Translations under genes and position numbers: made by a program
Source of the DNA: Warburgia ugandensis
Lineage: Eukaryota > Streptophyta > Magnoliopsida > Canellales > Canellaceae
Assembly (NCBI GenBank): GCA_035236585.1
Contig: CP141126.1
Span: 6,089,001-6,153,000 of the forward strand
Reading direction: 5' to 3'
DNA length: 64,000 nucleotides
Notes under the pieces: generated by a model
What the model was told of the DNA's origin: nothing
The model's database searches: none
Seen by the model: the letters and a program-made list of their open reading frames with translations, nothing else
Shown here: piece by piece, positions 15,301 to 24,300 of the stretch
Layout: the number at the start of each line of letters is the position of its first letter
Numbering within the stretch: the stretch's first letter is position 1

Positions 15301-18300
15301 CCTTTAGATACTCCTAAGACATCTTTTGCCACTTTCTTAATGGACTCAGCCATATTAGTCCACATGGTATTTACTTCTGTTTCATAGTTCCAATTTCCTT
15401 CTACCATCAACCTATTTTTGAATGAGGTTATTTTCTTTCTTTTTAAGTTCCACCACTTAGTTTTTGGATGTGTATTAAGTTCAGTTCTTTTTCTCCATCT
15501 TTTGATATGGATATCCATAACCATTAACCTATGTTATGAGGTTAAACTCTCACCGAGTATCACCATACAATCCTTACATATAGATCGTTCATTATTCTTA
15601 AGTAGAAAAAAGTCTATTTGGCTTTTATGAAGTCCACTTTTAAAGGTTATTAAGTGTTCATCCCTCTTCTTAAAGAGTGTATTTGCAATGGGAATTTCTT
15701 GCATGACTCCCTCCATATCTTCCCAAAACTGTCTCTTGATTATATCTTGTAACCCTACTTGTGGTGCGTATGCACTTATAACATTAATAGTCTACTCTCT
15801 TATAACAAGTTTTATTATTATAATTCTATCACTAATTCTTTTAACGTCCACAACTTTATCCTTTAATTCCTTACCCACTTTTATTCCTATGTCATTTCTG
15901 TTATTTTCCTTCCCTATGTACCATAATTTATATCCATCTATTTATCTAGCTTTAGCCTCTTTCCACTTGGTTTCTTGGATACAAGCGATGGTGCATTAGT
16001 TTGTAAGTAAGAAGAGAAAATCATCTTCAACTTCTTCATGTATGGTAACCCTAACATGACATGAATCGATCACTGACATTCCCTCAAGCTAGGGGCGTCC
16101 CCCGTAAGCGACATGCTGCATTGGATCCCGTCTGCAGAGGGAAATGGGCAAGGGTTCCTAAGGTGTTTCCCCAGAAGCAACACGCTACATTAGATCCCAG
16201 GTGAGTGGAAAATGGGCAAAGGATGCTAGAACGCCCCCTTGGAAGCGACAAAATGCATCAGAACCCAGGTGTAGTGAAAAGTAAGCATGGGTTCATGTCA
16301 TGGGGGTTGAGAAGTGCATGGGTAAATTGGTTAGCTCAAGAGCATAAGGTTCATATCACCACATGGAATATAGGGACATTGACAAGTAAGAGCCAAGAGT
16401 TAGCAGATATGATGAAATGTAAGAGAGTCAACATCACTTGTATTCAAGAAACCAAGTGAAAAGGGGTTAAATTAGAGAAATTGAAAGGTATAAGCTTTGG
16501 TACATAGAAAAGGATAATAATATAAATGACGTAGGGATAGTGGTAGATAAAGAATTAAAGAATAAAGTTGTAGACATTAAAAATACTAGAGATAGAATTA
16601 TAATAATAAAGCTTGTTCTAGGAGAGAAGATCATAAATGTTATATATGCATATGCACCACAAGTAAGGTTAGAAGATAAAATCAATAAACAGTTTTAGGA
16701 ATATATGGAGGGAGTCATTTAAAAAATTCCCAACACAAAGAGGATATTTATAGGAGCATATTTAAACGATTGTGTAGGAGAAGAAAAGGAAGGATATGAT
16801 AGGGTACATGGAGGATATGATATCAGAGAATGAAATGAGATGGGGGAAGCTATCCTCGATTTTTCTTTATCATATAACCTACCCTTGATAAATACATTCT
16901 TTATAAAGAGGGATGAACACATAATAACCTTTAAAAGTGGGCTCCATAAAAGCCAAAGACCTCTTTTTTAACTTAGAAATTTCGAAAGAACAATGCGTAA
17001 GGATTGTAAGGTGATACTCAGTGAGAGTTTAACCTCACAACAATAGTTAATGGTTATGAGTATCTACATTAAAAGATGGAAGAAAGGAAATGAACTTAAT
17101 AAGCATCCAAAAACTAAGTAGTGGAACTCAAAAGGGGGGAAAATAACCTCACTCACAAATAAGTTGATGCTAGAAGGAAACTGAAACAATGAAATAGAAG
17201 TAAACACCATGTGAATTAATTTGGCCGAGTCCATTAAGAAAGTAGCAAAAAATGTCTTAAGAGTATCTACAAGTAAAAGACAATTAGTAAAGGAAACCTG
17301 GTGATGGAGTGAAACGGTGCAAAAAGTTATCTAAGAAAAACAGGCGTGCTTTAAGCATGATAGAAAACTAGAAATAATGAAAACTATGAATAGTATAAGA
17401 ATGCTAAAAAAGTTGCTAAGAGAGTAATGAGGCTAAACTCAAAGCATATGATGATCTTTATAATATACTAGGATCAAAGGAATGTGAGAAATATGTGTTT
17501 AAATTTGCTAAAATATGAGAACAAAAGAGTAAAGACTTATGTAGTTAGAGGTGCTAGGTGCACATATTGCACCTCAGCTTTGTGAAGTTGCAAGGGTTTC
17601 AGGCGCCAAAGCCTAGGCACGTGCTTGGGGTGTGCCTCGTTGCGCCTAGAGCCTATGTTGAGGCTCGCCTTCGACGCCTAGGCGTAGGTGACGAGTTGTT
17701 AAAATTCCAAATTTCAATTTTATTTCATCTTTTCATCTTCCAACCCTATTTTCTCCTCTTGAGAGCTTCTACTGTGAAAATGACCATTCATCTTTAAGCT
17801 TTTATAGATCTAAGCAAAGAAAAGGTACGGATTCATGAATCTTACACCTAGAACCCTATTTTTCTATAAAAAAGGCAAAAATTAGTACCATTTTTTTTTC
17901 GTTTTTGGCCTTGAAAAAAATGAAATCAAGAAAGGCCCTAGGGCCATATGGTTTACCAATAGAGGTTTGAAATCATATTTGAGATACTGGAGTAGTTTGG
18001 TTGACAAAGTTATTTAACAAGATTATAAAATCAAAGAAAATGCCAAATGAATGGAGGAAGAGCTCTATTGTACCAATTTATAATAATAAAGGAGACATAC
18101 AGAGCTGTACTAATTGTCAGGGGATCAAACTTATGAGTCACACTATGAAACTTTTTGAAAGAATGATTGAAAAGGGGCTATGGCATGAGACAAGTGCATC
18201 AAAGAACTAGTTTGGTTTTATACCTGGGAGGTCTACCATAAAAGCGATTTTCTTACTAAGACAATAGATAAAAAAAGTATAGGGAGAGGAGGAAGGACTT

Positions 18301-21300
18301 TCACGTGGTTTTTATTGACTTAGAGAAAGTTTATCATAGGGTCCTTAGAAAGTTAATATAAAGGGTGTTGGGCTAGAAAGGGGTTTCGCAGGGGTCTATA
18401 AACATAATTAAAGACATGCATGAGGGAGCGGTAACAAATGTTAAGACTAATAAAGAGATTGGTGATTTTCCTATCACTGTAAGATTGCACTAAGAATCGG
18501 CATTGAGCCTATACCTTTTTACGTTGGTTATGGATGAGTTAACAAAACATCTACATGAGAAGATCCCATGGTGCATGCTATTTGCTGATGATATAGTTTT
18601 CATTGATGAGACAAGGGAGGGTGTAAATACAAAGCTAGAGTTATGGACAAGAGCAATAGAACCTCAAATATTTAAAATCAGCCGAACTAAGACAAAGTAT
18701 ATGGAATGCAATTTTAGCAAAGAGAGGAGTAGGGGTGGAGCACCAATAAAGATTGATAACCAAAAAGTCCTTGTAAAAGACCACTTTTGATGCTTAGGAT
18801 CCATGATTCATGAGAGTAAAGAGATTGATAGGGAAGTTACCTGGAGAATTTGGAACAAATGGATATGCGCCTCTGGAGTTTTGTGTGATTGGCAGGTGCC
18901 ACTCAAACTAAAAAGAAAATTATATAGGATGGCTATAAGGCCGGCCATGCTCTATGGATCAGAATGTTGGGCAGTTAAGGAACATCATGTTCATAGGATG
19001 AGTGTAGCAGAAATGAGGATGTTGAGATGGATGAATGGCAAGACAAAAAAGGGTATAATTAGGAATGAAAACATTAGAGCAAAATTAGAAGTAGCATCAA
19101 TAGGTAACAAGATGAGGGAGATTCGACTTAGATGGTTTGGACATGTCCAATGGAGATCGAAAACAGCATCGGTTAGGAGTGAAGCAATGCAAGTTGAAGG
19201 TTCTAAAAAAGCAAGGGGAAGGCCCAAAAGAAAACGGATAGAAGTGATGAGAAAAGATTTAAAAACCTAGGGACTAAATGAAGCCATGATGCTTAATAGA
19301 GGGGAATGGAGGAACAAGATTCATGTGGTGTACCCCTAATCGGGATAAGGTCTTGATGACGACGACAACGACGACGATAACTAGATCACATTGTAAATGT
19401 TAGACATCGATGTAAGTCTTGTTTACTTAGACTTCTTTATTGATCATGTCCATAGAGATGTTTGAGTTGTGCAGTCCTTTAGTAGTCACCAAAGCTACAA
19501 GGCTCAAGTGGACTGGTCCATCTCTATCTTGTTGCCTCCAAAATGTGTCTGTGTGGGGCTGGGGATGTGTGTACCATCCAATAGATTACAGTCTGCTGTC
19601 TCAAGCTTCACCTTAAAATTCTAATTGGTATAACCAAGTCATGAATCAACATAATTATGGGAATTGATGATGCATTTTTCCAGCTACTCTTTATGGAAGC
19701 AACAAAATAGGAAATGGGCCAGTCCACTTGAGCACTAAGATGCACAACTCAAACACAAAGATGGACATGATCAATGAAGAGTCTAACAAAATGATACTTA
19801 CATTGATGGATAAACTTTACAATGTGATCTAGGCGTATTAACAGTGCAAAACACAACAATTAGTAACTGAAGCTCTCTAACAGTATATGCGTTTTCTGAC
19901 ACAGTAAAATCATTTTACATAATGAGATGTTTCAACCATTCAAGTATAAAGTACATGGTGAAAGATATTTTCTCACTATCTTAAGGAACCATATACAGAC
20001 CTACATACACATAAATGCACCCTTTTTTAAGTTATCTATTATTAGAAGAATGCTAGATGAAAGTGATTGTAAGCGCTTGGAGTTAAAGTGCTCCAAATCT
20101 TTGCATGATGGGGTCCACCTATTCATGATCAACCTAATTCTTCTTGTTGCTTTGGCTTTGGACGTTTCTTACTTCAAAAAATCATGCAGATTGGATTATT
20201 TTAATATCTAAAGAGCTCTTCTTTTCATGAATGGCTAGAAACTTCGTAAACAACTGTCTATATTCTAAAACAGAAAACACTATCTTGTAACATGCTAATC
20301 AGCATGATTTTTGGACTGGGAGACATTTAAACCAAAGCAATTAGATGAATCAGGTAATTCATCTATAGGTGGAACCTGTAATGCAAAAAATTGCAGCTCT
20401 TTGATTTCGAGCGCTTCCGTTTAGCATTCCTCCTGTTATTATCTCGGATTTTATTTTATTTTTGAATGGTGTTACTATCACACAGTTAGACTAGATACAT
20501 TCCTTCCTACAAAAGCAGCTATTAGTTCCTTTTGTAATAGCTTTCTGGTGTGGTTAGTTGGCTCAGATCTTCTTATTGAGGCTGACGCACATTTGTTTTC
20601 TTGTACAGGAAGAAGTAGGCATAGGGGAAGATGGATCAAAAGAGACTGTTTTACCTCTAGAACCACATAGTTCATTTGGAGAAGTTTCTATAATTTGCAA
20701 CATTCCTCATCCTTACACAGTTCGTGTTTGTGAACTATGTAGACTCCTTCGAATTGATAAGCAATCTTTTTCAAACATCTTAGAAATATATTTCTTTGAT
20801 GGACGTACTGTCTTGAGCAACCTTTTAGAGGTAATATTCCAGTTCCACTTCTAACTGAATTTGAGTTCTTTAGTTGTTCGTGTTAGTGGATATATATGTT
20901 TATTTCTCCTTGCTACTAAATACAATGTATGGATAAAATGAGACCAACTATGCATATTATGTTGTCAGGATGTAGCCTAACCTTACATTTCTTGGGCCCA
21001 GATGGGAACATGCATGTGTAAACGAGACCACTGATCTTCTAGACCATCAAAATGCAAGCAAAATAGTTCTGGTCCATTCTAAATGGACATTCCATCTATA
21101 AGATTAACTTGACAAGAAATAAATTCTTTGAATTTTCATTATAAGATACTCAATGAGGTTTGTTGGATCAAAAGTTAGGATCATTTGGCTAAGGTGCACT
21201 AACGACAATGGGACAGATTAAGGTCCCCTGTTAGAATGAGGCTGATTCCGTCCATGCGACAGACATGGGAACTACAAGTTGACAATTAGTAAAAGCCGTG

Positions 21301-24300
21301 ACTAGGACTCCCAACAGAAACTAAAAACGGAACCGAAAAATTAAGTTCTAGTCCTTCATTGGTATTGGTGGCCCAGTTCCATCCTTTGCCAACAGAATTA
21401 AATTTAAATTTGTTTTGGTTCCAATTTTACTCTAGATGATCAGGGTCGGAAGCAAGAATCAGATCATTAGACTATAATAACCCTATTATTTTATATTTTA
21501 CTTTAGCTTAGTTAAAAGAAAATTAATCTTTGTAGATCAAGTTCTATAAGACTAAAGATACCCTATGGTGTTAGTGGTGCTTGAGATGAGATCATTTTCA
21601 ACTCATCTAAAGCACCATTAATGATGAGAAGGGATGAGATGGTTTTCATCTCCAGCACTACTACTAGTGATATGACCATGTCATCTCATCTTAAGCACCA
21701 CTAACGCCTTGCTTAGTATATTTTGTTAATCTATAAGTTAGTAGTGGCAGATTAAGCTTTTTACCTAAATTTAGTAGGAAAATGAAACACACTTTTCATG
21801 ACAACTCCAATGCCCCCTGCATTTTCGGAACTAAATGAGCAGCCTGCATTTTCGGAACATTAACTCTTTACCATGACGACTTCTCCTAAATTAGAGATAT
21901 ATTCTAGCATTAGTTTAGATTACATAACCGATGAGTACTGAGAACCCAACCAGAAGCAAATAGCTTGGTTCTGATCCTTAAAGTTGGAAGCAAATTCTCC
22001 AAGTATAACCAAATCGAAACTAACCATGGACAGCCCTAGCCCTAACAAATGCTGCCCTTTTTGCATGCGCCACAATTATACTTCTTTCCCACAGGAGCAT
22101 TCATCATTCACAAAGTTATTTTATTCCATCTGAATATAGCTAGTGAAAATAATAAATGGTACAATACACATCCAACATGCTGCCAATTCACAGGGACAAG
22201 AATCTAATCTGCGGGTCAAGCAACTGGAATCTGACATCACATTTCACATTAGCAAGCAAGAAGCTGAGCTTGCTCTAAGGGTAAACAGTGCTGCTTTTCA
22301 TGGCGATCTTTATCACCTGAAGGGTCTGATTCGGGCTGGAGCAGATCCCAATAAAACGGATTATGATGGAAGGTCACCTCTGGTATGACACACTAATTTA
22401 GATTCAGCAGTTCAATTTCAGTTAGTTACTGTATGCATTTAGAGACTATATGGAATATGGTTCCTCGTGTCCATATGAAGTTCAAAATCTTGGTAGAAAT
22501 TATTTATAACTGAAAATGTTTTGTTGACTTTCTTGTGGCTTGAATTATCTCCCAAACGAGAAAGGAGAAACAGATATACAAAATACAACCCACTTCTAAG
22601 TAAAAGTTAAGTAACAACATATCTTAAGGCTGATTCTAGGTCATGTCCTTGCGAAAATCAATATTTTCTAATTAATCAGCTTTAGAGCTGCCTTGCGCCT
22701 TTCCTTGCAATTTACCACTGTTGCCAAAGTTTATCATGAATAATCTTGTAAGAAAAATTGATTGAGAAGAGCAATTTCTTTGGACACTACCACTCCTAGT
22801 TTTTTGCATCTTTACATAATAATGAAAATAGTTTCACGGAAAATTCCTCTGACTTGATTTCTTATGTTGGCACAAGCGTCCATGAAAACTCTAGCATTGC
22901 TATCCTTCCAAGAGCTCATATTTCCAAAGGAACATGATGTGTTGGGAACACTTCCATCTTCTGGTTTTCGAGAGAGCTTGAAGACCTCTTCTTGTGACAA
23001 CCCGAAAAGAAAGTACATATTTGTCCAAATGCAAAATACTAATGTGCCGGTTTGATGATCACCAACTCATTCGCAAATGCTCATTAACGTGATTTATCAT
23101 TAGCAAATTAATCCTAGTTTGCAACAAACTATAGGAGCTAAGCAAACAGTTCCATTGTTAGAGAAGTGTCACAACCACTTCTGGAGCTATTGAAGATCTC
23201 AACTTTTGTTGTATCCATGATTTAGGGAAATAGGTCTACATCTTAGGTTAAGAAAATATTATTTCATGCCAAAAGGACGTTGATGTCATTCTTTCGAGAT
23301 TGGAAATTGGAGGGTGCAACTTTATATCATTAACCAAAGATCTTATTTTACTGTTTTAACAGCTTCTGTTCTTTAACAGCATCTGGCAGCATCAAGAGGG
23401 TATGAAGACATTACATTTTTTCTTATTCAACAAGGCGTGGATATTAACATTTGTGGTAACCTTTTATACTTTTGCATTCATGTTATGCTCGTGATTTTTC
23501 AATAATCATTGATTTGTTTTTACAATTTATTGGAAATGAAAGTGCTGATAATGTTTCAATAAATATTTGCCAAACTAGATAATTTTGGAAATACTCCTTT
23601 GCTGGAAGCCCTAAACAATGGGCATAATCGGGTGGCTGATTTGCTTTCAAAAGAAGGAGCATTATTAAATGTGAATGATGCTGGCAGCCGTCTTTGTATG
23701 GCGGTTTCGAGGGGAGATTCAGATTTCTTGAAAAGGGTTTTTACCTATGGTATTGATCCAAACTCCAAAGACTATGATCAACGAACCCCACTTCATGTGG
23801 CAGCGTCAGAGGGGTTATACTTGATGGCAAAGATACTGGTGGAAGCCGGTGCAAGCGTTTTCTCAAGGGACAGGTGAAGTGCTCAAATTTTCTGGTGTTA
23901 GTCAATCATTTGCACTAATTACACAACAACACGTGCATCCACTTGGACTTATAAACATCCACAAACAGAGGATATTATCTAGACGAATTGCAGTCACAGA
24001 TGCCTAAAGGATTAGCTATTGTGATGCCATTTTCTCATAATCTAGGCAAGATTTTTGAAGATCTAAGACATTCATCTTATCGCCCTCCCTTGATAGGTGA
24101 GACACTAAAAATTACACCCATTGGATGATCTTAGCTATATACTGAAGAAAATAGAGTTAGAATCATCCCATTGGTGTATCCTTCACATGTAATCTAATTA
24201 GCAAAGGTGGGACTAGTTAACGATAGTGATACGTGAGCCCCTTGTCTTCCTTACGAAGTTCCACACAAAAAAATTCAAACAGTTATAATTCCAGATGGGT

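Larger units (their letters stand above)
16085..19380 (+). mobile_element. RTE-type LINE, near full length but degenerate (LINE B)
   Basis: This is the same family as LINE A in the opposite orientation. It starts with a 5' UTR of about 68-bp tandem units (about 16098-16300). The endonuclease start ([19 protein letters not shown], about 16350, then IQETK) follows. The reverse transcriptase is at about 17930-18790 with [14 protein letters not shown] near 18583-18620, and the C-terminal domain with ARGRPKR is at about 18803-19270. The 3' tail is GGGATAAGGTCTTGATGACG with GACGACAACGACGACG. At about 3.3 kb it matches the usual RTE length. Many stops and frameshifts make it inactive. A 0.4-kb foreign element interrupts it at 17537-17917. 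The target-site duplication is not clear. Confidence 0.9.
12843..20608 (+). other. Transposon-filled intron 7 of the K+ channel gene
   Basis: The intron runs from donor GTAAGA at 12843 to acceptor ACAG at 20608 and separates two exons of the cyclic-nucleotide-binding-like domain. It contains an inverted repeat split by an RTE LINE (13281-16037), a second RTE LINE in the opposite orientation (about 16085-19380) and a foldback element (19381-19832). The flanking exons remain in frame (residues 412-444 and 445-518), so the gene can be intact if the insertions are spliced out. Confidence 0.85.

Noticed and set aside
18991..19227. Minus-strand open frame with hydrophobic residues
   Set aside because: It is a shadow of the LINE B C-terminal coding region.
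13358..19380. The two RTE LINEs as mobilising partners of the Au-like SINEs
   Set aside because: The 3' ends differ: the LINEs end GGATAAGGTCTTGATGATG and the SINEs end GGGGCTGCCCTTT, so no shared recognition tail is visible.
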